Shown piece by piece: positions 9,149 through 18,784 of a stretch of 64,000 nucleotides of DNA. The translations under genes and the position numbers were made by a program. The notes under the pieces were generated by a model, which saw only the letters and a program-made list of their open reading frames with translations, searched no databases and was not told where the DNA came from. The DNA is from Porticoccaceae bacterium (GTDB lineage Bacteria > Pseudomonadota > Gammaproteobacteria > Pseudomonadales > Porticoccaceae). The stretch lies in contig JABILI010000004.1 in the NCBI GenBank assembly GCA_018654575.1, forward strand, positions 1 through 64,000. The letters run 5' to 3'. Position 1 is the first letter of the stretch; the number at the start of each line of letters is the position of its first letter.

Positions 9149-10683
9149 TATAAAAGTAAAGAACGGCCAGTCATCTCAGCTGGTTGCTCCATATCCAACA
9201 GAGCCAACAGAGTAGGAGCAATATCGGCCAGAGAGCCACCCACATCAAGTTTCACCCCAGGCCTACCAACATAAACGAGCGGCACCGGTAAAGTAGTGTG
9301 TTGGGTATGAGGCTGATTTGCAGTGTCATCAAACATCATCTCTACATTGCCGTGATCAGCTGTAATTAAGGCTTGACCGCCCACTCGAGCCAAACTAGCC
9401 AAAACTTTTTTTAAGCAACCGTCCACAGCTTCAACGGCGAGCATCGCCGCCTGATAATCGCCTGTGTGCCCGACCATGTCACAGTTGGCGTAGTTGCAGA
9501 TGATAGTGTCGAATTGGTTGGACTCGATAGCCTCTATTAGTTTATCGGTGACTTCTGGGGCACTCATTTCTGGTTGTTCATCGTAAGTAGCAACATCGAG
9601 TGAAGGCAGCAGTTTTCGTTGTTCGCCCTCGTACATTGCATCGCGGCCGCCACTCATAAAGAAAGTGACATGGGCATATTTTTCAGTTTCAGCAATGCGT
9701 AATTGATGCTTACCCTGATCCGACAAAAACTCACCAAGAGAATTAATGATTGGGATTGTTGGGAACGCAATGGGGCAGGTCAACGTACTTTCATATTCGG
9801 TTGTTGTTGCAAAGGTGCTGGGTAAGCGAACCACCTTGCGATCGAAGCCAGTAAAGTCCCGGTCAACTATTGCGTGCGTAAGTTGCCTAACTCGATCTGG
9901 GCGGAAATTCATGAAAATCATCGCATCCCCATCATCTAGTGTTACTGGGGCTTTATTTGGGTTGCCGATACTGATAGCGCTGACAAATTCATCATCTTCT
10001 CCCCGGACATAAGCATCTTTAAGCGCAGCAATGGGATCAACTGCAGAGTAACTGGCCACACCCTCGGTAATTAGCTGATACGCTTGATTGATGCGCTCCC
10101 AACGATTATCACGATCCATGGCATAAAAACGACCGATCATTGAGGCAATTTTTGCTACCCCTAGGCTTTCGCACAATCGATGTGTTTTTTCTAGTGACGA
10201 CTGAGCGCTGCGGGGTGGACAGTCACGGCCGTCCAAGAATGCATGTACATATATTTTCTCAGCCCCGCGTTGTGCCGCTAATTCGATCATAGCGTTAATA
10301 TGATCTTCATGGCTATGAACTCCGCCAGCGGAAAGTAAGCCGAGAATGTGCACTGCTCGCTTTGTATTAACGGCCTTATCTATGGCATCGCAGTAAATGG
10401 AGTTGGTATAAAAGTCACCATCACTAATAGCTTTATTAATACGGCTGAAATTTTGATAGATGACCCGACCTGCACCGATAGTCATGTGCCCGACTTCGGA
10501 GTTGCCCATCTGCCCATCCGGTAATCCAACATCTTCTCCTGAGGTAGCGATAAAGGTACTTGGATTGTCCACCCACAGATTCTCCCAGATAGGTGCTTTG
10601 GCATTGGCTACAGCATTAAAATGTGTGTTGTCGCTGTGGCCACAACCATCCAAGATCATCAGTACCACTGGTTTTCTTCTCAC
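9148..10683 (-). CDS. gpmI: 2,3-bisphosphoglycerate-independent phosphoglycerate mutase
   Basis: Manganese-dependent cofactor-independent mutase that interconverts 3- and 2-phosphoglycerate in glycolysis and gluconeogenesis. The 511-residue length, the LMILDGCGHS N-terminus and the phosphoserine nucleophile Ser62 in DGQMGNSEVGH are diagnostic. Metal-site sequences TADHGN and HTQHT are near the C-terminus. It begins a gpmI-envC-ctpA run on the minus strand, with a one-base overlap into envC that suggests translational coupling. Its promoter should lie in the 73-base gap after uup. Confidence 0.96.
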   Translation of the reverse strand: MRRKPVVLMILDGCGHSDNTHFNAVANAKAPIWENLWVDNPSTFIATSGEDVGLPDGQMGNSEVGHMTIGAGRVIYQNFSRINKAISDGDFYTNSIYCDAIDKAVNTKRAVHILGLLSAGGVHSHEDHINAMIELAAQRGAEKIYVHAFLDGRDCPPRSAQSSLEKTHRLCESLGVAKIASMIGRFYAMDRDNRWERINQAYQLITEGVASYSAVDPIAALKDAYVRGEDDEFVSAISIGNPNKAPVTLDDGDAMIFMNFRPDRVRQLTHAIVDRDFTGFDRKVVRLPSTFATTTEYESTLTCPIAFPTIPIINSLGEFLSDQGKHQLRIAETEKYAHVTFFMSGGRDAMYEGEQRKLLPSLDVATYDEQPEMSAPEVTDKLIEAIESNQFDTIICNYANCDMVGHTGDYQAAMLAVEAVDGCLKKVLASLARVGGQALITADHGNVEMMFDDTANQPHTQHTTLPVPLVYVGRPGVKLDVGGSLADIAPTLLALLDMEQPAEMTGRSLLL

Positions 10684-10756
10684 GAGTTCATGGTTCCTTT
10701 TATCCGGTCATTATTAGTCGGTTGATAAACTGATTGCAGTATATCAAAGTTTTTTT

Positions 10757-12628
10757 TTACAGCTCTAGCAACTCCCATCGCTCGTAGCACTTACCTAGTT
10801 GAGATTGCCACTCAGCGAGCTGATTTTCAGCCTTTTGTATTTCTGCTCTAGCCGACTGGTAAAATTCTGTTTCACTCATCTTTGCAGAGATACTCTGGAT
10901 TTGGATTTCCAGTAACTCAATTTTTTTGGGCAGTTCATCCAACTCACGCTGGTCTTTATAGGATAACTTTTTAACCACTAAAAGTGATTTAGGTTTTATT
11001 TTGACGTCAGCTGTAGATGTTGGCTGTTCTACCACTTTTCGCTGTCTTAACCAATCATCATAACCCCCAACATACTGATTGATGACCCCCTCGCCCTCGA
11101 AAACTAATGTGCTAGTTACAACGTTATTAAGAAAGGCTCGATCATGGCTGACCAAGATGACTGTTCCTTTGTAATCGATCAATAGTTCTTCGAGCAAATC
11201 TAAAGTATCAATATCCAAGTCGTTAGTTGGTTCATCAAGCACGAGTATATTTGAAGGGACCGTGAATAATTTGGCTAATAGTAAACGATTGCGTTCTCCG
11301 CCTGATAGAGCTTTAACTGGTTGGCGGCATCGATCTGGGGCGAACAAAAAGTCCTGTAAGTAGCTAATTACATGACGACTTTTACCGCCGATTTCGAGCA
11401 TGTCACGCCCGTCAGATACATTATCTTGAACTGTCTTTTCTTCGTCTAAGGCAGACCGATATTGATCAAAGTAGGCTACATTTAGATTTGTTCCAATTTT
11501 AATGGCGCCCTGTTGGGGCGTTAATTCACCTAACAATAATTTTATAAGGGTAGTTTTCCCAACGCCATTACGGCCGATGAAACCAACCTTGTCGCCTCGC
11601 TGAATAAGTGTTGAGAAATTACTAACTACCGTATCTTGATCAAAGGAAAAGGTAATATTTGTTGCCTCAGCGACTATCTTTCCAGATTTTTCTGCGTGCT
11701 GAATATCCATTTTAGCCGTGCCTAGACGCTTGCGTCGCTCGGCATACTCGTTGCGCATAGCTTCGAGAGATCGCACCCGGCCTTCGTTGCGCGTGCGGCG
11801 AGCTTTAATACCTTGGCGAATCCAGATTTCTTCTTGTGATAGACGTTTATCAAACAGCGCATCTTGTCTATCTTCAATTTTTAGATTTTCTTCTTTTCTG
11901 TCCAGATATGTACTGTAGTTACAGTTAAACTCAGCCAATTTTCCTCGATCAATTTCGATGAACCGATTAGCCAGGGTATCCATAAAACGGCGGTCATGGC
12001 TAATAAAGAGCAATGAGCCCTCCCATTTGAGTAGAAATTGTTCTACCCACTGAATAGCCTCAATGTCTAGGTGGTTGGTTGGCTCATCAAGCAGCAGCAG
12101 ATCAGGGTTGGAGACCAGTGCTCTAGCCAGCAGGACTCTGCGTTTATAGCCACCTGATAAGCTGGCAATATCGACATCTGGATCAAGATCCATTTTTGTA
12201 ATGATAGATTCAACGCGTTGGTTGATATCCCAGCCATCAATGCGCTCAATTTCAGCCTGGCATTGCTCTAATTGATTAAATATCTTGGGGCTAGAGTCGT
12301 GACTTAATTGCTGAGTGAGATGATGGAATTGTTGGATTAGCTTGCCTTCGGCGCCTAAGCCGGCAGCAATAACATCGAACACATTGCCTTGGGTATCATG
12401 CGGAACAGATTGCTCTAACTGAGCTACTTTTACGCCACTGGCGCGCTTAATAAGGCCCTCATCCGCAATAATTTGGCCTGTTATGATTTTTAGTAAAGTA
12501 GATTTTCCGGCACCATTTCTACCAATCAGACAAACGCGCTCGCCGGGTTCAATAACGAGGTTTATATGGTCAATAAGGGGTGGTTGGCCATAACTTAAAA
12601 AAACATCTTGCAGAGTGATTAGGGGCAT
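10757..12628 (-). CDS. uup: ABC-F ATPase Uup
   Basis: Soluble protein with two ABC ATPase domains and no membrane segments, 623 residues. Walker A GRNGAGKST (about 37) and GRNGVGKTT (about 350), signature LSGGYKRR and LSGGERNR, and Walker B LLLDEPTNHLD and LVLDEPTNDLD are all present, with the ABC-F linker between the halves. The C-terminal coiled coil (about 555-620, rich in Glu, Leu and Lys) is typical of Uup, which binds branched DNA and ribosome-related targets. The gene starts five bases after the RND exporter stop, so both are likely co-transcribed. Confidence 0.9.
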   Translation of the reverse strand: MPLITLQDVFLSYGQPPLIDHINLVIEPGERVCLIGRNGAGKSTLLKIITGQIIADEGLIKRASGVKVAQLEQSVPHDTQGNVFDVIAAGLGAEGKLIQQFHHLTQQLSHDSSPKIFNQLEQCQAEIERIDGWDINQRVESIITKMDLDPDVDIASLSGGYKRRVLLARALVSNPDLLLLDEPTNHLDIEAIQWVEQFLLKWEGSLLFISHDRRFMDTLANRFIEIDRGKLAEFNCNYSTYLDRKEENLKIEDRQDALFDKRLSQEEIWIRQGIKARRTRNEGRVRSLEAMRNEYAERRKRLGTAKMDIQHAEKSGKIVAEATNITFSFDQDTVVSNFSTLIQRGDKVGFIGRNGVGKTTLIKLLLGELTPQQGAIKIGTNLNVAYFDQYRSALDEEKTVQDNVSDGRDMLEIGGKSRHVISYLQDFLFAPDRCRQPVKALSGGERNRLLLAKLFTVPSNILVLDEPTNDLDIDTLDLLEELLIDYKGTVILVSHDRAFLNNVVTSTLVFEGEGVINQYVGGYDDWLRQRKVVEQPTSTADVKIKPKSLLVVKKLSYKDQRELDELPKKIELLEIQIQSISAKMSETEFYQSARAEIQKAENQLAEWQSQLGKCYERWELLEL

Positions 12629-12633
12629 AAAAG

Positions 12634-15183
12634 TTATTCGGTGCCTAGAATTGAGGGTTGCGTTGCACTGTCGGGGCCAAATGGCTTAGTTATTAAGATT
12701 AATTTAGGCAGTAATGTCATTGATCCAAGCAAGGCAGCCAACATAGCCAGACTGGTCAGAAGTCCAAAGTAAATTGAAGGAATAAAGTTTGATAAGGCCA
12801 AGATTGAGAAGCCAACAATAATGGTAGTCGCAGTATAAAACAGGGCTTGGCCTATACTGGCATGTGCACGATGCATTGAGGCAATATAGTCTTTATCGGC
12901 ACTAAATTCTCGGGCGAAACGAGTGAGGTAGTGAATCGCGTGATCTACTCCAATACCGACAGTGATCGCCGCGATAGTGATCGTCATCATGTCCAGAGGA
13001 ATGGACATAATCCCCATGCCGCCAAGAACAATTCCTGCGGCTAAGAAATTAGGCAAGATCGCGATTATAGATATTTTTATAGACTGAAAAAGCACCAAGA
13101 ACATAATCATTATGCCGACGAAAACTGCGCCTAGAGTGAGTATTTGTGATTTATATAAACTCTGAAGCATATTGTTATACAACACTAACAGACCGGTAAA
13201 CCGAATATTTTCCGGTGCTATACCGACTTCATTTTCGGCATAGTCGCGAATCTTCTCAAGTAACTCAGCACGACGCAATTGACCGCCAGTCTCCCTAGCA
13301 CGGAGCTGAATGCGGGTTTCATCAATATCCTCAAGAAGATAGGGCTCCACCATCTGCTGATAAATATCCTCTCCTAGACTTTGCCGCATAAAGGCAATTT
13401 CAAAATCGTTTAACGGATGCCCAAGAAGATCTGTCGCGATGTCACTGATCTGCGCCAGCGAGCTTACTTTGCCAACTTCGGGCTGAGCTTCAATAAAGCG
13501 CTGTAGTTTGCTTAAATCGGCTAACCCAGTAGATGAGAACCAATAGCTATCGGTTAGAGCGTCTTCGTCATTACCAAACTCATCTTCATCAAAATCATAG
13601 TCATCTTCATCACTGAAACCATAGTCATCTTCGACAGCTTCAGCGTTGCTTGTCGCTAGCGTGATAGAGGCTGGAGCTTGAATGATAATATCCAGAGGCG
13701 TTGTGCCACCAAGCGCCGTATCTATTATTTCCATGCCTTGATAGATTTCAGTGTCTGAGCGGAAATAATCGATAAAGCGGTTTTCAACCTCTAGCTTGGT
13801 GATTCCATAACTCGAGAGAATAGCCAGTGCCAATGCAATGAGCAGAACTGCAGGCCCATAGTGCTCGGTAAACCATGCAAATTTCGTCGTTATCACGCCA
13901 GAGTTGTCGGCGGCTGCCGAGCTCTTTCCTTTGCCAAGCAATATCATGCCGGCGGGTATCACCACAAAGGAAACTAATAGCGCAAGACTGATACCCATCG
14001 TCATCATCCAGCCAAAATCGATAACAGGTCTAATATTGCTGACGACCAGAGAAGTAAAAGCAACGATCGTAGTGAGTACGGTATAAACACAGGGTTTGGC
14101 CATAGAAATAACAGTCTCGCTAACCAGCTCATACTGTGTCGCATCTGGTTTGGCGGCTTGTAGTTCACGGTAGCGGACGATGAGATGAATAGTCAGCGCT
14201 AACGTTATGATTAACAGTAAGGAAACAAAATTAGATGATATAACCGTCAATCGCCAGTCAACCCAACTTAAAAGCCCAAGTATGATGGTCAAACAAAGAC
14301 CGCAGGTGACCAAAGGTAGAACGACCCAGCGAACTTGCCGAAAAATAAGGGCCAAGGTGGCAATGATAAACAGTAAAATGCCGGCGCCAAAAACTTGTAG
14401 ATCACTTTTAATAAAATCGATCATATCGGCGGTAATCATATCTGGACCGCCCAGAAAAATAGTGGCTTGACCGCGGTAGCCATTAATTAGGCCACGCACC
14501 GCATCGACTCTCTCGTGATCTTCTAACGCTGTGACAGTGCGATGGTTAAGGAATTCTAGGCTGACTGCATCCAGCTGAATTTTTTGCTCTACGGTGAGAC
14601 CTACAGTATCGCGCACTAGGCGTAAATCATCACGCTCAGTAACTAACTTCAAATAGGTCTCATCGAGCTTTAAGGTCGCTAGGATACCGGTGGTTTGCCC
14701 ATCGGCACTGAGAATAACATCCTTATAAATTGGACTATTTAGGAATTCTTGTTTTGCTAGCTGTTTATCAACATCGGCGGAAAGTAGTGTGTTTAGCTCG
14801 TCAGTTAGCTCCGAAATCTCAATCTTGGGGCTATAGAGTAGAGGCACGTCGAGCATAGACAGGACATTCTCGACGCCGTTAATGGTAAGTAGGTCGGCGC
14901 GTAGAGCTTTTAGCGCCTGAAGATTTTCTTCATCAAATAGATCGCCTTGTTTAGGCGAAAAGGTAACGATCAGATAATTGTCACTACCATAACGCTGAAC
15001 TACCTCACGGAAGAAGTTTAGGTCATCGTCATGTTCCAGTGTTAGAGAGTCAGCTGATGCATCTAGTTTGAAGTTGGGTAAGCCCATGGCCATGGCGATG
15101 GTCAGTAATATGATCGTCAGTATTGCCGCCAATGGATGACGCAAAATCGCCTTGTCGTAAATTTTAAATAGGGAAGATTGCAT
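12634..15183 (-). CDS. RND/MMPL-family exporter
   Basis: Inner-membrane transporter of 849 residues with two repeated halves, each with one membrane helix, a large periplasmic loop and a five- to six-helix bundle (about 245-420 and 665-835). The GVDHAIHYLTRFAREF motif follows the second-half helices, as in MMPL/RND proteins that export lipids or hydrophobic molecules. The second periplasmic loop holds a striking Asp/Glu-rich stretch at about residues 515-545. No membrane-fusion partner or outer-membrane gene is adjacent. Substrate unknown; HpnN-like lipid export is one possibility. Confidence 0.82.
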   Translation of the reverse strand: MQSSLFKIYDKAILRHPLAAILTIILLTIAMAMGLPNFKLDASADSLTLEHDDDLNFFREVVQRYGSDNYLIVTFSPKQGDLFDEENLQALKALRADLLTINGVENVLSMLDVPLLYSPKIEISELTDELNTLLSADVDKQLAKQEFLNSPIYKDVILSADGQTTGILATLKLDETYLKLVTERDDLRLVRDTVGLTVEQKIQLDAVSLEFLNHRTVTALEDHERVDAVRGLINGYRGQATIFLGGPDMITADMIDFIKSDLQVFGAGILLFIIATLALIFRQVRWVVLPLVTCGLCLTIILGLLSWVDWRLTVISSNFVSLLLIITLALTIHLIVRYRELQAAKPDATQYELVSETVISMAKPCVYTVLTTIVAFTSLVVSNIRPVIDFGWMMTMGISLALLVSFVVIPAGMILLGKGKSSAAADNSGVITTKFAWFTEHYGPAVLLIALALAILSSYGITKLEVENRFIDYFRSDTEIYQGMEIIDTALGGTTPLDIIIQAPASITLATSNAEAVEDDYGFSDEDDYDFDEDEFGNDEDALTDSYWFSSTGLADLSKLQRFIEAQPEVGKVSSLAQISDIATDLLGHPLNDFEIAFMRQSLGEDIYQQMVEPYLLEDIDETRIQLRARETGGQLRRAELLEKIRDYAENEVGIAPENIRFTGLLVLYNNMLQSLYKSQILTLGAVFVGIMIMFLVLFQSIKISIIAILPNFLAAGIVLGGMGIMSIPLDMMTITIAAITVGIGVDHAIHYLTRFAREFSADKDYIASMHRAHASIGQALFYTATTIIVGFSILALSNFIPSIYFGLLTSLAMLAALLGSMTLLPKLILITKPFGPDSATQPSILGTE

Positions 15184-15459
15184 AATGACAGCTAGCCTTA
15201 AAATAGTAATCGATAAAGATGCGCCATTATGCGGTTTTGCAGGCGAAATTTATAGACTGATGACGCAACATTGAGTAGTCCACTAAATATTTTTTGACGC
15301 TAAACTAATCATCTACTTTAATAAGTCTCTGCGTAAGTTAATTAGTGTCTTTAATAAGAGTCAAAGTAAATACTTTAATGTAGAGCCTCGAAGACAAAGG
15401 TTGTCGCTGAATAAGGCCAACATTAATGTTGTAAAGCAATAAGAAAAAGAGGGTTAGTC
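15184..15459. other. divergent intergenic region
   Basis: An AT-rich stretch separates the RND exporter from the reductase-like gene and must hold both promoters. TTAATAAG-like words recur near 15310-15360, but no clear operator or hairpin is seen. An AGAGGG ribosome site precedes the ATG at 15460. Confidence 0.4.
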
Positions 15460-16329
15460 ATGAAAAAATCAAACAGTATCATTGGTATATTGGCATCCTT
15501 AGTCATTGGCGGTCTCATACTGCTCGGGGGTAGTCAAGGAAGCCTTCAGATTGATGGTCTGCCTTTGTTTGCGCTTTGTGGCGCTATCGGGTTTGTTCTC
15601 CACTGGCTGATGTTCGTTCCCGCCTATGCCTTTCAAACCGAACACTATTTTGATTTAACGGGATCAATATCTTACATCACTACCGTAGTCGCAGTGGTAA
15701 TGCTGAACTCGTCCCTTGACCTTAGAGATCTTATTCTGTGCGCTATGATTGTCATTTGGGCGGTCCGTTTGGGTTCGTTTCTCTTCTGGCGAATAAAAAA
15801 GGACGGTCAAGATACACGCTTTATTGTTATGAAAACTCAGTTCACTTGGTTTCTGATGACTTGGACCCTGGGCGGGCTTTGGGTGTTGGTTACAATGGCG
15901 GCAGGATTGGCGGCAATAACGTCTAATATCACCGAGGAACTTGGGGTGTTATCCTATATTGGAATGTCTTTGTGGCTATTTGGATTTGCAGTGGAAGTTA
16001 CTGCAGACGCGCAAAAGCGACGCTTTAAGGCGTTGCCTGAAAATAAAGGGTGTTTTATTAAGTCGGGGCTATGGGCGTGGTCACAGCATCCTAATTACTT
16101 TGGTGAAATAACGCTGTGGTTTGGTTTAGCGTTGGTTGCGCTGCCGGTGTTATCTGGTTGGCAGCTATGTACGTTAATTTCACCGATATTTGTATATTTA
16201 TTGCTAACAAAAGTTAGCGGTATACCGCTGTTAGACCGGCTTGCTCTGAAGAAATGGGGAACTGATCCAGACTACATTGCCTATATAGAATCAACACCAT
16301 CATTAGTCCTTGCCCGGCCTAAGGTCTAG
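15460..16329 (+). CDS. DUF1295 / steroid 5-alpha-reductase-like membrane protein
   Basis: Integral membrane protein of 289 residues with about seven hydrophobic segments. The C-terminal WSQHPNYFGEITLW motif is the hallmark of the DUF1295 family, related to steroid 5-alpha-reductases and isoprenylcysteine methyltransferases, where it contributes to NADPH or SAM binding. A SAM- or NADPH-linked reaction on a lipid is therefore possible, but the substrate is unknown. It stands alone, 70 bases before a hydroxyacid dehydrogenase. An AGAGGG ribosome site lies upstream of the ATG. Confidence 0.8.
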   Translation: MKKSNSIIGILASLVIGGLILLGGSQGSLQIDGLPLFALCGAIGFVLHWLMFVPAYAFQTEHYFDLTGSISYITTVVAVVMLNSSLDLRDLILCAMIVIWAVRLGSFLFWRIKKDGQDTRFIVMKTQFTWFLMTWTLGGLWVLVTMAAGLAAITSNITEELGVLSYIGMSLWLFGFAVEVTADAQKRRFKALPENKGCFIKSGLWAWSQHPNYFGEITLWFGLALVALPVLSGWQLCTLISPIFVYLLLTKVSGIPLLDRLALKKWGTDPDYIAYIESTPSLVLARPKV

Positions 16330-16399
16330 TCTCAGCAAAGGTTTTGATGGATAATGGCTTCTTCAAAACAGTAACTCGTTTGAAATATTTGAGGAAGCT

Positions 16400-17359
16400 A
16401 TGAAGGGCGTTATTTTAGACTTTGACAGCATAGGACCGACAGACCTCGACCTGACTGCACTGTATGAATTACCCGTTGAGTGGGAAATTTATCCCGATTG
16501 CTTGGCCTCACAGGTAGCCGAACACATTGCCAGCGCGGATATTGTGCTGACTAATAAGACGGCAATTCGCGCATCAGAAATGGATCAATCTAAGTCTCTA
16601 AAACTCATCGCACTGTTTGCCACAGGAACTGACATTGTTGATTTAGTCGCAGCGAGCGAGAAAAACATAGTAGTGAGTAATGCGGTTGGCTACGGCACAG
16701 CCTCAGTCGTTCAGCACGTTTGGTCGCTGATTCTGGCGTTAACTACAAACCTTAAAGAGCACAGCAAGGCATCAATCGATGGCCGGTGGCGCAACAGCCG
16801 ATTTTTCTGTTTGCTGGATTCTCCGATACAAGAACTTGAGGGTAAAGTGCTCGGTATTATAGGGGCTGGCGAGCTAGGTTTAGGTGTGGCAAAAATCGCT
16901 GAAGCCTTCGGGATGAAAGTGTTCTTTGCGGCCTTACCCGGTCGATCTCATTCAAACCAAGACAATCGAATGCCATTTGAGATGTTGCTAAAAGAATCTG
17001 ATATCGTCAGTTTACATTGCCCTTTAACAGCAGAAACGGCTAAATTAATTGGCGCAGATGAACTGCAAGCAATGAAAAAATCAGCTTTTCTGGTCAATAC
17101 TGCACGCGGCGGTCTCATTGATGAGCAAGCATTAAAGAGTGCGCTGACTAAGGGAATTATCGCTGGTGCCGCTCTTGACGTCCTTAGCGTTGAGCCGCCC
17201 TCTGAAGGGAATGTACTCATTGATAGTTTTATCCCCAACTTGATCGTTACACCCCATGTGGCCTGGATTGCTCGTGAGTCGCGCCAGAGATTAGTGGGAC
17301 AGGTCGTCGAGAACATACAAGGGTTTCTTTCAGGTGAACCAAGAAATCAGGTCAATTAA
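16400..17359 (+). CDS. D-2-hydroxyacid dehydrogenase
   Basis: NAD(P)-dependent oxidoreductase of 319 residues, probably reducing hydroxypyruvate or glyoxylate. The nucleotide-binding GIIGAGELGLG (about 153-163) and the catalytic Arg236 (TARGG), Glu265 (SVEPP) and His286 (TPHVAW) are in the expected order. The N-terminal lobe is the usual flavodoxin-like half. Sequence alone does not separate glycerate dehydrogenase (HprA) from other members. GAGG lies upstream of the ATG. It is convergent with the phosphofructokinase gene, with a 25-base gap. Confidence 0.87.
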   Translation: MKGVILDFDSIGPTDLDLTALYELPVEWEIYPDCLASQVAEHIASADIVLTNKTAIRASEMDQSKSLKLIALFATGTDIVDLVAASEKNIVVSNAVGYGTASVVQHVWSLILALTTNLKEHSKASIDGRWRNSRFFCLLDSPIQELEGKVLGIIGAGELGLGVAKIAEAFGMKVFFAALPGRSHSNQDNRMPFEMLLKESDIVSLHCPLTAETAKLIGADELQAMKKSAFLVNTARGGLIDEQALKSALTKGIIAGAALDVLSVEPPSEGNVLIDSFIPNLIVTPHVAWIARESRQRLVGQVVENIQGFLSGEPRNQVN

Positions 17360-17384
17360 TAGAGGATACAGCCCTCTTGTATGT

Positions 17385-18662
17385 TTAAACCTTAAAGCCC
17401 TTAGGTAATTTTTTAGGCACCAATACATTTTTCAGGCGCACATAGCTGGGAATGCCATTTTTAAAGGGCGGGTAATCTTCCCCGGCGATTAAGGGCTCTA
17501 AATAATCACGAGCTTTTTGGGTGATACCATAACCATCCTTAGTGATAAATGAGCGAGGCATCTTCTTTTCCATATTAGCCACTTTTTCTAGTGGGGCCTC
17601 ACCCAATGACCAGCTGTATTTCTTACCTGACCCTCTCTCGATGGAAACCATCACAGAATGCTTACCCTGCACCGCCATTTCAACGGCTGCTCGACCCACA
17701 GCATAGGCTTGGTCTACGTCGGTCTTTGAGGCGATGTGACGTGCTGACCGTTGCAAATAGTCAGCCATAGCCCAGTGATATTTGTAGGCCGTAGACTGTT
17801 TAATCATGCTGGCTAGGGTTGGCGCTACGCCGCCAAGCTGCTGATGCCCAAAAGCATCTTTATTTATCGACCCAGAAATATGAGCGCCATCACTATATTG
17901 TGCTCCTTCTGAAGCGACAATAACGCAGAAGCCTTTTTCATGAACAGTTTGCTCAACCTTTTTAATAAATAGCTCTCGAGAAAAAGGAATTTCAGGGAAG
18001 AGAATGATATGCGGAGGGTCACCTGCCTGCTCTGCTGCAAGGCCTCCAGAAGCGGCAATCCATCCGGCATGACGACCCATTACTTCAAGGATAAAGACTT
18101 TGGTCGAGGATCCGGACATTGACTCAATATCGAGGCTGGCTTCCTTCGTTGAGGTAGCGATATATTTCGCCACTGAACCGAACCCAGGGCTACAGTCCGT
18201 TAGTGGTAGATCGTTATCAATAGTCTTGGGAATATGGATGGCCTGGATAGGGTAGCCCATTTTTGCCGAGATTTGAGACACTTTAAGGCAGGTGTCTGCT
18301 GAGTCCCCGCCGCCATTATAAAAAAAGTACCCGATATTGTGGGCCTTGAAGACTTCAATAAGACGCTCGTATTCTGCAGGACTATCTTTGTAATCATTCA
18401 TCTTATAGCGACAAGAGCCAAAAGCGCCGCCAGGCGTATGTTTAAGGGCGGCAATATCAGATAATGACTCTTTGCTCGTATCGATAAGATCTTCTTGCAA
18501 AGCGCCGACAATGCCATTTAAGCCTGCGTATAGTTTGCCGATCGTGGCGTTATTTTCACGCACAGCCTCTATAACGCCAGCTGCTGATGCATTGATGACG
18601 GCCGTTACGCCTCCAGATTGTGCATAAAAAGCATTTTTCTTATCCATGGGTAAGGCTCTCAC
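17385..18662 (-). CDS. 6-phosphofructokinase, probably PPi-dependent
   Basis: Phosphofructokinase-fold enzyme of 425 residues, longer than the 320-residue ATP-type PfkA. The phosphoryl-donor site reads NGGGDSADT and PKTIDND. Lysine in PKTIDND, in place of Gly in the ATP enzyme, marks pyrophosphate-dependent enzymes, which work reversibly in glycolysis and gluconeogenesis. In related enzymes the loop is commonly GGNDS or GGDDS; here it is GGGDS. The frame begins with GTG at 18662, preceded by AGGA at good spacing. An ATG five codons later (18647), giving MDKKNAFYAQSGG, is the alternative start. Confidence 0.88.
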   Translation of the reverse strand: MRALPMDKKNAFYAQSGGVTAVINASAAGVIEAVRENNATIGKLYAGLNGIVGALQEDLIDTSKESLSDIAALKHTPGGAFGSCRYKMNDYKDSPAEYERLIEVFKAHNIGYFFYNGGGDSADTCLKVSQISAKMGYPIQAIHIPKTIDNDLPLTDCSPGFGSVAKYIATSTKEASLDIESMSGSSTKVFILEVMGRHAGWIAASGGLAAEQAGDPPHIILFPEIPFSRELFIKKVEQTVHEKGFCVIVASEGAQYSDGAHISGSINKDAFGHQQLGGVAPTLASMIKQSTAYKYHWAMADYLQRSARHIASKTDVDQAYAVGRAAVEMAVQGKHSVMVSIERGSGKKYSWSLGEAPLEKVANMEKKMPRSFITKDGYGITQKARDYLEPLIAGEDYPPFKNGIPSYVRLKNVLVPKKLPKGFKV

Positions 18663-18784
18663 AAAGTTCCTGTTTGTTAGACTTTCATTTTAGTCCCTTG
18701 CAGGCTAAGGTGAAAGCGGAAACTAACTTGTTTTAGGTTATAGTGCCCATTAGTCCTCAGGTTGAAGTTTAGGTAGACCATCTT

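Noticed and set aside
10746-10757. T-run next to the uup stop as a terminator
   Set aside because: On the strand uup is read from, it is an A-run without a stem, so it cannot end that transcript.
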